64,000 nucleotides of DNA from Streptomyces sp. SirexAA-E (lineage in GTDB: Bacteria; Actinomycetota; Actinomycetes; Streptomycetales; Streptomycetaceae), in assembly GCF_000177195.2 (NCBI RefSeq), contig NC_015953.1, positions 4,774,001 through 4,838,000 on the forward strand. Direction: 5' to 3'. The first letter of the stretch is position 1, and every line of letters starts with the position of its first letter. The notes below the pieces were generated by a model. The model saw only the letters and a list, made by a program, of their open reading frames with translations. It did not search any database and was not told where the DNA came from. Positions 28,139-37,434 of this stretch are shown here, one piece after another. The translations under genes were made by a program, and so were the position numbers.

Positions 28139-29078
28139 CGCCACCAAGACCGCCCCCGCCCCCGAGGACGCCGAAGCACCTCTCGTCGGACCCTCGGTCG
28201 ACGTCAAGGCGGAGAAGGCCCGCAGCCTCTGGGGCGATGCCTGGCTGGAGCTGCGCCGGAACTGGTACTTCATCATCTCGGCCGCGCTGATCGTCCTGCT
28301 GCTCGTGATCGCGATCGTCCCGAGCCTGTTCACCAGCGCCTCGCCCACCGTCGGCGACCTGGCGCACCACTTCCTGGGCAAGCCCGAGCTGAGCAAGGTC
28401 GGTTCGCCCGAGTGGCTCGGCTACGACGGCCAGGGCCGCAGCGTCTACGCGCGTGTCATCTACGGCACCCGGGCCTCGGTGATCGTCGGTATCTCGGTGA
28501 CCCTCCTGGTGACGGTGTTCGGCGGCCTGATCGGCATGGTGGCCGGCTACTTCGGCGGCTGGGTCGACGCGCTGCTCTCCGGCTTCACCAACATCTTCCT
28601 CGGGCTGCCCTTCCTGCTCGGCGCCATGGTCGTGCTCCAGGCCTTCACCGAGCGCACGGTCCTGGTCGTGATCTTCGCCCTGGCCTTCCTCGGCTGGACG
28701 CAGATCGCGCGTGTCACACGCGGCGCCGTGATCACCGTCAAGCAGGCCGACTTCGTCCAGGCCGCCCGGGCGCTGGGAGCCGGTACGAACCGGATCCTCT
28801 TCCGGCACATCCTGCCGAACGTCCTGGCCCCGGTGATCGTCGTCGCGACCATCTCGCTCGGCGTGTACATCTCGGCCGAGGCCACCCTGTCCTACCTCGG
28901 TCTCGGCCTGGCCTCGCCGACCGTCTCCTGGGGTATGGACATCTCCGGTGGAGCGAGCCAGATCCGGGTGGCCCAGCACATCCTGATCTACCCCTCGATC
29001 ATGCTCAGCATCACCGTTCTGGCGTTCATCATGCTCGGCGAAGCCGTCCGTAACGCCCTCGACCCGAAGACGCGATAA
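28131..29078 (+). CDS. Oligopeptide ABC transporter permease C, copy 1
   Basis: A 315-residue DppC/OppC-like permease. A cytoplasmic N-terminal tail of about 40 residues precedes the first membrane segment, and six segments follow. The coupling loop is DFVQAARALGAGTNRILFRHILPN (about 205-228). Start and stop overlap show translational coupling with permease B. Pairs with the 27206 product. Confidence 0.95.
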   Translation: MPDATKTAPAPEDAEAPLVGPSVDVKAEKARSLWGDAWLELRRNWYFIISAALIVLLLVIAIVPSLFTSASPTVGDLAHHFLGKPELSKVGSPEWLGYDGQGRSVYARVIYGTRASVIVGISVTLLVTVFGGLIGMVAGYFGGWVDALLSGFTNIFLGLPFLLGAMVVLQAFTERTVLVVIFALAFLGWTQIARVTRGAVITVKQADFVQAARALGAGTNRILFRHILPNVLAPVIVVATISLGVYISAEATLSYLGLGLASPTVSWGMDISGGASQIRVAQHILIYPSIMLSITVLAFIMLGEAVRNALDPKTR

Positions 29079-29089
29079 GGAGGGCGCAC

Positions 29090-30148
29090 GTGACCACCAT
29101 CGACAAGACCGCAACAGTCCCGTCCGCGCGCTCGGGAGACGACCACGTCGGCCCGCTGCTCGAAGTCCGCGACCTGCACGTGGAGTTCCACACCCGCGAC
29201 GGCGTCGTCAAGGCCGTCAACGGCGTCAACTACAGCGTGGACGCCGGGGAGACGCTGGCCGTCCTCGGTGAGTCCGGCTCGGGCAAGTCCGTGACCGCCC
29301 AGGCGATCATGGGCATCCTCGACATGCCGCCGGGCAGGATCCCGCAGGGCGAGATCCTCTTCCGCGGCCAGGACATGCTCAAGATGTCGGCCGAGGAGCG
29401 CCGTAACATCCGCGGCCGGAAGATCGCGATGATCTTCCAGGACGCGCTGTCCTCGCTGAACCCGGTCCTCACCGTCGGCTACCAGCTCGGCGAGATGTTC
29501 CGGGTGCACCAGGGGCTGTCCAAGAAGGACGCCAAGGCCAAGGCCATCGGCCTGATGGACCAGGTGAAGATCCCGGCCGCCGCGGCCCGCATCTCGGACT
29601 ACCCGCACCAGTTCTCCGGCGGTATGCGCCAGCGCATCATGATCGCCATGGCGCTGGCCCTGGAGCCCGACCTGATCATCGCGGACGAGCCCACCACGGC
29701 GCTCGACGTGACGGTGCAGGCCCAGGTCATGGACCTGCTCGCGGAGCTCCAGCGCGAGTACAACATGGGGCTGATCCTGATCACGCACGACCTCGGTGTC
29801 GTCGCGGACGTGGCCGACAAGATCGCGGTGATGTACGCGGGGCGGATCGTCGAGACGTCCCCCGTCCACGAGATCTACAAGGCGCCCGCCCACCCCTACA
29901 CCAAGGGCCTGCTGGCGTCGATCCCGCGCCTGGACCAGAAGGGCCAGGAGCTCTTCGCGATCAAGGGGCTGCCGCCCAACCTGCTCCACGTGCCCTCCGG
30001 CTGCGCCTTCAACCCGCGCTGCACGATGGCGCAGGACATCTGCCGTTCGGACATCCCGCCGCTGCTGCCGGTGACGGGTACGGACGGCACCGAACTGGTC
30101 GGACGCCACAGCGCCTGCCATTTCTGGAAGGAGACGCTCCATGGCTGA
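29090..30148 (+). CDS. Oligopeptide ABC transporter ATPase D, copy 1
   Basis: A 352-residue ATPase. Walker A GESGSGKS (about residues 62-69), signature FSGGMRQR, Walker B DLIIADEPTTALD, and the C-terminal oligopeptide/dipeptide domain with Cys-containing GCAFNPRC, which in related ATPases carries an Fe-S cluster. GTG 29090 follows AAGGAGGG. Several stretches are identical in DNA to the gene at 35084. Confidence 0.95.
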   Translation: MTTIDKTATVPSARSGDDHVGPLLEVRDLHVEFHTRDGVVKAVNGVNYSVDAGETLAVLGESGSGKSVTAQAIMGILDMPPGRIPQGEILFRGQDMLKMSAEERRNIRGRKIAMIFQDALSSLNPVLTVGYQLGEMFRVHQGLSKKDAKAKAIGLMDQVKIPAAAARISDYPHQFSGGMRQRIMIAMALALEPDLIIADEPTTALDVTVQAQVMDLLAELQREYNMGLILITHDLGVVADVADKIAVMYAGRIVETSPVHEIYKAPAHPYTKGLLASIPRLDQKGQELFAIKGLPPNLLHVPSGCAFNPRCTMAQDICRSDIPPLLPVTGTDGTELVGRHSACHFWKETLHG

Positions 30149-31283
30149 CATCCGCAAGGAGCCCGCGGACGCCACCCCCAACGTCACCGAGGTGGCCACG
30201 GTCGACGCGCCCACCGAGGAGGCGGCGGTCGCCGCCATCGACGCCCCGGTGTCCCAGGGGGAGCCGATCCTCCAGGTGCGCAACCTGGTCAAGCACTTCC
30301 CCCTGACCCAGGGCATCCTGTTCAAGAAGCAGGTCGGCGCGGTCAAGGCGGTCGACGGCATCTCGTTCGACCTGTACGCGGGCGAGACCCTCGGCATCGT
30401 CGGCGAGTCCGGCTGCGGCAAGTCCACGGTCGCCAAGCTTCTGATGACCCTGGAGCGGGCCACGGCCGGTGAGGTCTTCTACAAGGGCCAGGACATCACC
30501 AAGCTGTCCGGCCGCGCGCTGAAGGCCGTGCGCCGCAACATCCAGATGGTGTTCCAGGACCCGTACACCTCGCTGAACCCGCGCATGACGGTCGGCGACA
30601 TCATCGGGGAGACCTTCGAGATCCACCCCGAGGTGGCCCCGAAGGGCGACCGGCGCCGCAAGGTGCAGGACCTCCTGGACGTCGTCGGGCTGAACCCGGA
30701 GTACATCAACCGGTACCCGCACCAGTTCTCCGGTGGCCAGCGCCAGCGCATCGGCATCGCCCGCGGCCTCGCGCTCAACCCGGAGATCATCATCTGCGAC
30801 GAGCCGGTCTCCGCGCTCGACGTGTCGGTGCAGGCGCAGGTCATCAACCTGATGGGGAAGCTCCAGGACGAGTTCAACCTGTCCTACCTCTTCATCGCGC
30901 ACGACCTGTCGATCGTCCGGCACATCTCGGACCGGGTCGGTGTCATGTACCTCGGCAAGATGGCCGAGATCGGTACGGACACCCAGATCTACGACCACCC
31001 GACGCACCCCTACACCCAGGCGCTGCTGTCGGCGGTCCCGGTTCCGGACCCGACGGCCCGTGACCGGCGCGAGCGGATCATCCTCTCCGGGGACGTCCCC
31101 TCGCCGGCCAACCCGCCGTCCGGCTGCCGCTTCCGTACGCGGTGCTGGAAGGCGCAGGACAAGTGCGCCACCGAGGTGCCGCTGCTGGCGATACCGGAGC
31201 GGTTCGTCGGCGGCTCGACGCCCGCCTCGCACGAGTCGGCCTGCCACTTCGCCGAGGACAAGGACGTCGTGCACGCGGCGTAA
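30141..31283 (+). CDS. Oligopeptide ABC transporter ATPase F, copy 1
   Basis: A 380-residue ATPase with an acidic N-terminal extension of about 45 residues. Walker A GESGCGKST, signature FSGGQRQR, Walker B EIIICDEPVSALD, and the Cys-containing tail GCRFRTRC. It overlaps the D gene by 8 bases (ATGGCTGA). It forms the ATPase heterodimer with the 29090 product and ends the operon before a strong terminator. Confidence 0.95.
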   Translation: MADIRKEPADATPNVTEVATVDAPTEEAAVAAIDAPVSQGEPILQVRNLVKHFPLTQGILFKKQVGAVKAVDGISFDLYAGETLGIVGESGCGKSTVAKLLMTLERATAGEVFYKGQDITKLSGRALKAVRRNIQMVFQDPYTSLNPRMTVGDIIGETFEIHPEVAPKGDRRRKVQDLLDVVGLNPEYINRYPHQFSGGQRQRIGIARGLALNPEIIICDEPVSALDVSVQAQVINLMGKLQDEFNLSYLFIAHDLSIVRHISDRVGVMYLGKMAEIGTDTQIYDHPTHPYTQALLSAVPVPDPTARDRRERIILSGDVPSPANPPSGCRFRTRCWKAQDKCATEVPLLAIPERFVGGSTPASHESACHFAEDKDVVHAA

Positions 31284-31305
31284 CCCGGCGACACGCCGAA
31301 ACGAA

Positions 31306-31340
31306 AGGCGCCCGGCCCTCTCAGGGGGCCGGGCGCCTTC
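31306..31340 (+). terminator. Terminator between the two transporter operons
   Basis: AAGGCGCCCGGCC (31306-31318) pairs with GGCCGGGCGCCTT (31328-31340), with a 9-base loop. Confidence 0.85.
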
Positions 31341-31387
31341 GTGTGCCCGGGGCGCCCGTACGGCCGATGTGAACATGCGTCATACCG

Positions 31388-31405
31388 TCATATGGAGTGA
31401 TATGA
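31388..31405. promoter_or_regulatory. Inverted repeat in the promoter of transporter copy 2
   Basis: TCATAT-6-ATATGA lies 39 bases before the binding-protein start in a short AT-rich patch (about 31370-31420). It may be an operator or overlap the -10 region. No matching site is obvious before copy 1, so the two operons may be controlled differently. Confidence 0.45.
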
Positions 31406-31443
31406 GGCATTGAGCTACTCACGGGAACCCTAGGAGGCACTCC

Positions 31444-33072
31444 ATGCGCGGAGCCACACAGGTCAGGTGGGCCGCCTGCGCCGTCGCCGTCGCCCTGGCG
31501 GCCACGGCCTGCGGCGGCGGGGACGACGGGGGCGGCAGTGGCGCCGACGGGATCGTCAGCTCTTCCTGGGGTGACCCGCAGAACCCGCTGGAGCCCGCGA
31601 ACACCAACGAGGTGCAGGGCGGCAAGGTCCTCGACATGGTCTTCCGCGGTCTCGTCCGGTACGACTCCAAGACCGGCGAGGCCAAGAACGAGATCGCCCG
31701 GTCGATCGACTCGAAGGACTCGCAGAACTTCACGGTGAAGATCAAGGACAACTGGACCTTCAGCAACGGCGAGAAGGTCACCGCGAAGTCCTTCGTGGAC
31801 GCCTGGAACTACGGCGCCGCGCTCAAGAACAACCAGAAGAACGCGTACTTCTTCCAGTACATCGACGGCTACGACAAGGTCCACCCCGAGTCGGGCGACG
31901 CGTCCGCCGACACTCTCTCCGGCCTCAAGGTGGTCGACGACACGACCTTCACGGTCAAGCTCGCGCAGAAGTTCTCGCTCTGGCCCGACACGCTCGGCTA
32001 CGCCGCCTTCGTGCCGCTGCCCAAGGCCTTCTACACCGACCACGACGCCTGGCTCTCCAAGCCGATCGGCAACGGGCCCTACACCGTCCAGAAGTACGCC
32101 AAGGGCTCCTCGATGAACCTGCGCAGGTGGGACGACTACCCCGGCGCGGACAAGGCGCAGAACGGCGGCATCGACCTCAAGGTCTACACGGACAACAACA
32201 CCGCCTACACCGACCTGACGGCCGGCAACCTCGACCTCGTCGACGACGTGCCGGCCTCCCAGCTCAAGAACGTCAAGGCGGACCTGGGCGACCGCTACAT
32301 CAACACCCCGGCCGGCATCATCCAGACGCTCGCCTTCCCGTTCTACGTGAAGGCGTGGGACACCCCCGACGCGGCCAAGGTGCGCCAGGGCCTGTCGATG
32401 GCGATCAACCGCGAGCAGATCACCAACCAGATCTTCCAGAAGACGCGCACCCCGGCCAGCGACTGGACCTCGCCGGTCCTCGGGAAGGACGGCGGCTTCA
32501 AGAAGGGCCTGTGCGGCACCGCGTGCGAGTACGACAAGGCGCGGGCCAAGAAGCTGATCGAGGAGGGCGGCGGCATCCCCGGCGGCCAGCTCAAGGTCTC
32601 GTACAACGCGGACACCGGCTCCCACAAGGAGTGGGTCGACGCCCTCTGCAACAGCATCAACAACGTCATGGGCAACAACAAGGCCTGTGTCGGTGCCCCC
32701 GTCGGCACCTTCGCCGACTTCCGCAGCCAGGTCTCCACCCAGAAGCTCACCGGCGCCTGGCGGGCCGGCTGGCAGATGGACTACCCGCTGATCCAGAACT
32801 TCCTGCAGCCGCTCTACTACACCAACGCCTCGTCCAACGACGGCAAGTGGAGCAACCAGAAGTTCGACGACCTGGTCGACAAGGCGAACGCCGAGACCGA
32901 CAAGGCCAAGGCCGTCACCACCTTCCAGGACGCCGAGAAGGTCCTCGTCCAGCAGATGCCGGTCATCCCGCTCTGGTACCAGAACGGCAGCGCCGGCTAC
33001 TCGGACCGGGTGGAGAACGTCTCGCTGAACCCGTTCAGCGTCCCCGTCTACGACCGGATCAAGGTCAAGTGA
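31444..33072 (+). CDS. Oligopeptide ABC transporter binding lipoprotein, copy 2
   Basis: A 542-residue family-5 lipoprotein, homologous to the 25411 product: same MRGA start, lipobox LAATAC (C23), and the same order of landmarks (SSWGDPQNPLEPANTNE, WTFSNGEKVTAKSFVDAWNYG). It has extra cysteines near residues 356-360 (LCGTACEYDK). Ligand-contacting regions differ from copy 1, so the ligand may differ. ATG follows AGGAGG. Confidence 0.92.
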   Translation: MRGATQVRWAACAVAVALAATACGGGDDGGGSGADGIVSSSWGDPQNPLEPANTNEVQGGKVLDMVFRGLVRYDSKTGEAKNEIARSIDSKDSQNFTVKIKDNWTFSNGEKVTAKSFVDAWNYGAALKNNQKNAYFFQYIDGYDKVHPESGDASADTLSGLKVVDDTTFTVKLAQKFSLWPDTLGYAAFVPLPKAFYTDHDAWLSKPIGNGPYTVQKYAKGSSMNLRRWDDYPGADKAQNGGIDLKVYTDNNTAYTDLTAGNLDLVDDVPASQLKNVKADLGDRYINTPAGIIQTLAFPFYVKAWDTPDAAKVRQGLSMAINREQITNQIFQKTRTPASDWTSPVLGKDGGFKKGLCGTACEYDKARAKKLIEEGGGIPGGQLKVSYNADTGSHKEWVDALCNSINNVMGNNKACVGAPVGTFADFRSQVSTQKLTGAWRAGWQMDYPLIQNFLQPLYYTNASSNDGKWSNQKFDDLVDKANAETDKAKAVTTFQDAEKVLVQQMPVIPLWYQNGSAGYSDRVENVSLNPFSVPVYDRIKVK

Positions 33073-33078
33073 CCCGTT

Positions 33079-33125
33079 GAGGCCGGGTGGCCGGTGCGCC
33101 GTCCGCGCACCGGCCACCCGGCCTC
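33079..33125 (+). other. Stem-loop between binding protein and permease, copy 2
   Basis: A perfect 20-base stem (33079-33098 with 33106-33125) and a 7-base loop, 6 bases after the binding-protein stop. It probably reduces read-through into the permease genes or protects the upstream mRNA. Confidence 0.8.
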
Positions 33126-33170
33126 ACGCATCCCCGCCCCGCCTGTTCGCCCCGACCTCCGGAGCCCTTC

Positions 33171-34094
33171 ATGGGACGTTATGTGATCCGGCGGCTGCTG
33201 CAGATGATCCCCGTCTTCTTCGGCACCACGCTGCTGATCTTCCTCATGGTGAACGTGATGGGTGACCCCATCGCGGGCCTCTGCGGCGACCGCCAGTGCG
33301 ACCCCGCGACCGCCGCCCGGCTGCGGGCCGAGTTCGGCCTCGACAAGCCCGTCTGGCAGCAGTACGCGACCTACATGGGCAATGTCTTCACCGGCGACTT
33401 CGGCACCGCGTTCAACGGGCAGAAGGTCACCGAGCTGATGGGCACCGCCTTCCCCATCACCATCCGGCTCACCATCGTCGCGATCGTGTTCGAGATCGTC
33501 ATCGGCATCACCCTCGGTGTCCTCACCGGGCTGCGCCGCGGCCGGCCCATCGACACCACCGTGCTGATCCTGACCCTCGTCGTGATCTCCGTACCGACGT
33601 TCGTCACCGGCCTGCTGCTCCAGCTCCTGCTGGGCGTGGAGTGGGGTGTCATCAAGCCCTCCGTCTCCTCGGAGGCGCCCGTCGACGAACTCATCGTCCC
33701 GGGACTCGTCCTCGCCTCCGTCTCGCTCGCCTACGTCACCCGGCTCACCCGGACGTCGATCGCGGAGAACGCCCGCGCCGACTACGTCCGTACCGCCGTG
33801 GCCAAGGGACTGCCCCGGCGCCGCGTGGTCGTGCGGCACCTGCTGCGCAACTCGCTCATCCCCGTCGTCACCTTCATCGGGACCGACGTGGGCGCCCTGA
33901 TGGGCGGGGCGATCGTCACCGAGCGGATCTTCAACATCCACGGGGTCGGCTACCAGCTCTACCAGGGCATCCTGCGCCAGAACTCCCAGACCGTCGTCGG
34001 GTTCGTCACCGTCCTGGTCCTCGTCTTCCTGGCGGCGAACCTGATCGTCGACCTCCTGTACGCCGTACTCGACCCGAGGATCCGCTATGCCTGA
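33171..34094 (+). CDS. Oligopeptide ABC transporter permease B, copy 2
   Basis: A 307-residue DppB-like permease, six membrane segments, starting MGRYVIRRLLQMIPVFFGTT. The coupling loop YVRTAVAKGLPRRRVVVRHLLRN is nearly the same as in copy 1. Overlaps the next gene by 8 bases, as in copy 1. RBS CGGAG. Confidence 0.95.
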   Translation: MGRYVIRRLLQMIPVFFGTTLLIFLMVNVMGDPIAGLCGDRQCDPATAARLRAEFGLDKPVWQQYATYMGNVFTGDFGTAFNGQKVTELMGTAFPITIRLTIVAIVFEIVIGITLGVLTGLRRGRPIDTTVLILTLVVISVPTFVTGLLLQLLLGVEWGVIKPSVSSEAPVDELIVPGLVLASVSLAYVTRLTRTSIAENARADYVRTAVAKGLPRRRVVVRHLLRNSLIPVVTFIGTDVGALMGGAIVTERIFNIHGVGYQLYQGILRQNSQTVVGFVTVLVLVFLAANLIVDLLYAVLDPRIRYA

Positions 34095-35070
34095 GCAGCA
34101 GCCGTGGGAAGACCCGAGCGGGGCGATCTCGGGCACCGGGGCCGGCGGGGCCACGGACCTCGCGATGGAGGAGGGCGGCAGCCTGGAGAAGTCACCCGGC
34201 CCCGACGGCACCGGTCCCGCCGGCAAGCCCCGCAGCCTCTGGTCCGACGCCTGGCGCGACCTGCGCCGCAACCCGGTCTTCATCATCTCCGCCCTGATCA
34301 TCCTGTTCCTGGTCGTCATCTCGATCTGGCCCTCGCTGATCGCGGACCGGGACCCGCTCAGCTGCGACCTGGGCAAGGCGCAGGAGGGCTCCCAGCCCGG
34401 ACACCCCTTCGGCTTCGACGGGCAGGGCTGCGACGTCTACACCCGGACCGTGTACGGCGCGCGGACCTCGGTCACCGTCGGCGTCTGCGCCACGCTCGGC
34501 GTCTCGCTGCTCGGCGGCGTGCTGGGCGGACTGGCCGGCTTCTTCGGGGGCGTCTGGGACGCGGTCCTCTCCCGCATCACGGACGTCTTCTTCGGCATCC
34601 CGGTGGTCCTCGGCGGCCTGGTGTTCCTCTCGGTGGTCACCAGCTCCACCGTCTGGCCGGTGATCGGCTTCATCGTGCTGCTGGGCTGGCCGCAGATCGC
34701 CCGTATCGCCCGGGGCTCCGTCATCACCGCCAAGCAGAACGACTACGTCCAGGCGGCCCGGGCGCTCGGGGCCTCCAACACCCGGATGATGCTGCGGCAC
34801 ATCACGCCCAACGCGGTCGCCCCGGTGATCGTCGTCGCGACCATCGCCCTGGGGACGTACATCTCGCTGGAGGCGACGCTGTCGTTCCTCGGGGTCGGGC
34901 TGAAGCCGCCGGCGGTCTCCTGGGGGATCGACATCTCCGCCGCCTCCCAGTACATCCGCAACGCGCCGCACATGCTGCTCTGGCCCGCCGGGGCCCTGGC
35001 GATCACGGTGCTCGCCTTCATCATGCTCGGCGACGCGGTGCGCGACGCCCTCGACCCCAAACTGCGCTGA
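34087..35070 (+). CDS. Oligopeptide ABC transporter permease C, copy 2
   Basis: A 327-residue DppC-like permease with a longer Gly/Pro-rich cytoplasmic N-terminus (about 55 residues) than copy 1, then six membrane segments and the loop DYVQAARALGASNTRMMLRHITPN. Cysteines in the first external loop (SCDLGKAQEG, GQGCDVY) are absent from copy 1. Confidence 0.95.
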   Translation: MPEQQPWEDPSGAISGTGAGGATDLAMEEGGSLEKSPGPDGTGPAGKPRSLWSDAWRDLRRNPVFIISALIILFLVVISIWPSLIADRDPLSCDLGKAQEGSQPGHPFGFDGQGCDVYTRTVYGARTSVTVGVCATLGVSLLGGVLGGLAGFFGGVWDAVLSRITDVFFGIPVVLGGLVFLSVVTSSTVWPVIGFIVLLGWPQIARIARGSVITAKQNDYVQAARALGASNTRMMLRHITPNAVAPVIVVATIALGTYISLEATLSFLGVGLKPPAVSWGIDISAASQYIRNAPHMLLWPAGALAITVLAFIMLGDAVRDALDPKLR

Positions 35071-35083
35071 GGAGCCCGCTGCC

Positions 35084-36061
35084 ATGTTGCTCGAAGTGCG
35101 CGATCTGCACGTGGAGTTCCACACCCGCGAGGGCGTCGCCAAGGCCGTCAACGGGGTCAACTACAGCGTGGACGCCGGGGAGACGCTGGCCGTCCTCGGT
35201 GAGTCCGGCTCGGGCAAGTCGGTCACCGCCCAGGCGATCATGGGCATCCTCGACATGCCGCCCGGGAAGATCAGCGGCGGCGAGATCGTCTTCAAGGACC
35301 GCGACCTGCTGAAGCTCAGGACGGAGGAGCGGCGGAGGATCCGCGGCCAGGAGATGGCCATGATCTTCCAGGACGCGCTGTCCTCGCTGAACCCCGTGCT
35401 CAGCGTGGGCGAGCAGCTCGGCGAGATGTTCGTCGTGCACCGGGGGATGTCCCGGTCCGACGCCAAGGTCAAGGCCATCGAGCTGATGGACCGGGTACGC
35501 ATTCCGGCGGCCCGTGAGCGGGTCGGCAACTTCCCGCACCAGTTCTCCGGCGGTATGCGCCAGCGCATCATGATCGCCATGGCGCTGGCCCTGGAGCCCG
35601 ACCTGATCATCGCGGACGAGCCCACCACGGCGCTCGACGTGACGGTCCAGGCCCAGGTCATGGACCTGCTCGCGGAGCTCCAGCGCGAGCTCAACATGGG
35701 GCTCATCCTCATCACCCACGACCTCGGGGTGGTGGCCGACGTCGCCGACAAGATCGCGGTCATGTACGCCGGGCGCATCGTCGAGACCTCACCCGTCCAC
35801 GACATCTACCGGGCCCCCGCCCACCCCTACACCAAGGGCCTGCTCCGGTCGATCCCGCGGCTGGACCAGAAGGGCCAGGAGCTGTACGCGATCAAGGGGC
35901 TGCCGCCCAACCTGCTGCACATCCCGCCCGGCTGCGCCTTCCACCCGCGCTGCCCGATGGCCCAGCCGGTGTGCCGTACGGACGTCCCGCCGCTCTACAC
36001 CGTGGACGAGAACCGCAGGAGCGCCTGCCACTTCTGGAAGGAGACGCTCGATGCACGCTGA
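35084..36061 (+). CDS. Oligopeptide ABC transporter ATPase D, copy 2
   Basis: A 325-residue ATPase with Walker A GESGSGKS, signature FSGGMRQR, Walker B DLIIADEPTTALD and Cys-rich tail GCAFHPRC. It lacks the 20-residue N-terminal extension of copy 1. A run of about 100 bases around the signature motif is identical to copy 1. Starts 13 bases after permease C. Confidence 0.95.
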   Translation: MLLEVRDLHVEFHTREGVAKAVNGVNYSVDAGETLAVLGESGSGKSVTAQAIMGILDMPPGKISGGEIVFKDRDLLKLRTEERRRIRGQEMAMIFQDALSSLNPVLSVGEQLGEMFVVHRGMSRSDAKVKAIELMDRVRIPAARERVGNFPHQFSGGMRQRIMIAMALALEPDLIIADEPTTALDVTVQAQVMDLLAELQRELNMGLILITHDLGVVADVADKIAVMYAGRIVETSPVHDIYRAPAHPYTKGLLRSIPRLDQKGQELYAIKGLPPNLLHIPPGCAFHPRCPMAQPVCRTDVPPLYTVDENRRSACHFWKETLDAR

Positions 36062-37229
36062 CGAGACGGGCCGCGGGGGCGGCGGCTCCCTCCTCCAGGC
36101 CGGGGCGCCCGGGGCCGCGTACGCCGAGGGCGAGCCGATCCTCCAGGTGCGCGGCCTGGTCAAGCACTACCCGCTGACCCAGGGCATCCTCTTCAAGAAG
36201 CAGGTCGGCGCGGTGAAGGCCGTCGACGGCGTCGACTTCGACCTCTCGGCGGGTGAGACGCTCGGCATCGTGGGGGAGTCCGGCTGCGGGAAGTCGACCG
36301 TCGCCAGGATGCTGGTCCACCTGGAGCCCGTGACGGGGGGCTCCATCCGGTACAAGGGCGAGGACATCACCAAGCTGTCCGGCCGTGCGCTGAAGGCCGT
36401 GCGCCGCAACATCCAGATGGTGTTCCAGGACCCGTACACCTCGCTGAACCCGCGCATGACGGTCGGCGACATCATCGGGGAGCCGTACGAGATCCACCCC
36501 GAGGTCGCGCCCCGGGGGAGCCGGCGGAAGAGGGTGCAGGACCTCCTGGACGTCGTCGGGCTGAACCCGGAGTACATCAACCGGTACCCGCACCAGTTCT
36601 CCGGTGGCCAGCGCCAGCGCATCGGGATCGCGCGGGGGCTCGCCCTCAACCCGGAGATCATCGTCGCGGACGAGCCGGTCTCGGCCCTCGACGTCTCCGT
36701 GCAGGCGCAGGTGGTGAACCTGCTGGACCGGCTGCAGGCGGAGTTCGACCTGAGTTTCGTGTTCATCGCGCACGACCTGTCGATCGTCCGTCACATCTCG
36801 GACCGGGTGGGTGTCATGTACCTCGGCCGCATCGTCGAGATCGGTACCGACCAGGAGATCTACGACCACCCGACGCACCCCTACACCCAGGCGCTGCTGT
36901 CGGCCGTCCCCGTACCGGATCCGACGGCCCGTGACCACCGTGAGCGGATCATCCTGCACGGAGACGTGCCCTCACCGGCGAACATCCCGTCGGGCTGCCG
37001 CTTCCGCACCCGCTGCTGGAAGGCACAGGAGCGGTGTGCGCTGGAGGTGCCGCTGCTGGCGGTCCCGGCGGTCTTCCGGGACACCTCGACGCCGGCCCGG
37101 CACGACTCCGCCTGCCACTTCGCCGAGGAGAAGCGGGTGGTGCCGCCGGAGGGGCTGCTGGAGACGCCCGAGCCGGCGGACGCGCCGCCGGAGGAGGACG
37201 ACCGGGACGACCGGGGCGGGCCGGCCTGA
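36051..37229 (+). CDS. Oligopeptide ABC transporter ATPase F, copy 2
   Basis: A 392-residue ATPase with Walker A GESGCGKST, signature FSGGQRQR, Walker B EIIVADEPVSALD and tail GCRFRTRC. Both ends differ from copy 1: a Gly-rich start and an acidic Pro-rich tail of about 30 residues. The middle shares long identical DNA with 30141-31283. Overlaps the D gene by 11 bases. Confidence 0.95.
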   Translation: MHADETGRGGGGSLLQAGAPGAAYAEGEPILQVRGLVKHYPLTQGILFKKQVGAVKAVDGVDFDLSAGETLGIVGESGCGKSTVARMLVHLEPVTGGSIRYKGEDITKLSGRALKAVRRNIQMVFQDPYTSLNPRMTVGDIIGEPYEIHPEVAPRGSRRKRVQDLLDVVGLNPEYINRYPHQFSGGQRQRIGIARGLALNPEIIVADEPVSALDVSVQAQVVNLLDRLQAEFDLSFVFIAHDLSIVRHISDRVGVMYLGRIVEIGTDQEIYDHPTHPYTQALLSAVPVPDPTARDHRERIILHGDVPSPANIPSGCRFRTRCWKAQERCALEVPLLAVPAVFRDTSTPARHDSACHFAEEKRVVPPEGLLETPEPADAPPEEDDRDDRGGPA

Positions 37230-37330
37230 CGACGCGGCCGGCGTCGTTAACGCGCACGCAACTCGGCCGTCGCCACACCGATATACGGACGTCCCACCAT
37301 GGAGAACGTACGGCCGTGCGGGTGCCGTGG

Positions 37331-37366
37331 ACCGGCCGGGGCGCGCATCACGTCGCCCCGGCCGGT
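37331..37366 (+). terminator. Terminator after transporter copy 2
   Basis: A 13-base perfect stem (37331-37343 with 37354-37366) and a 10-base loop, about 100 bases after the last ATPase gene. Confidence 0.75.
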
Positions 37367-37434
37367 TACCCGTGTCCTGCCCGCCGCCCGAGGCCCTCTT
37401 GTCCGTCCCCGTACCGCGGTGGAGTATCGCTGGG

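Noticed and set aside
25411..37229. Assembly artefact duplicating the transporter operon
   Set aside because: The two copies differ throughout in coding and intergenic sequence, so both are real.
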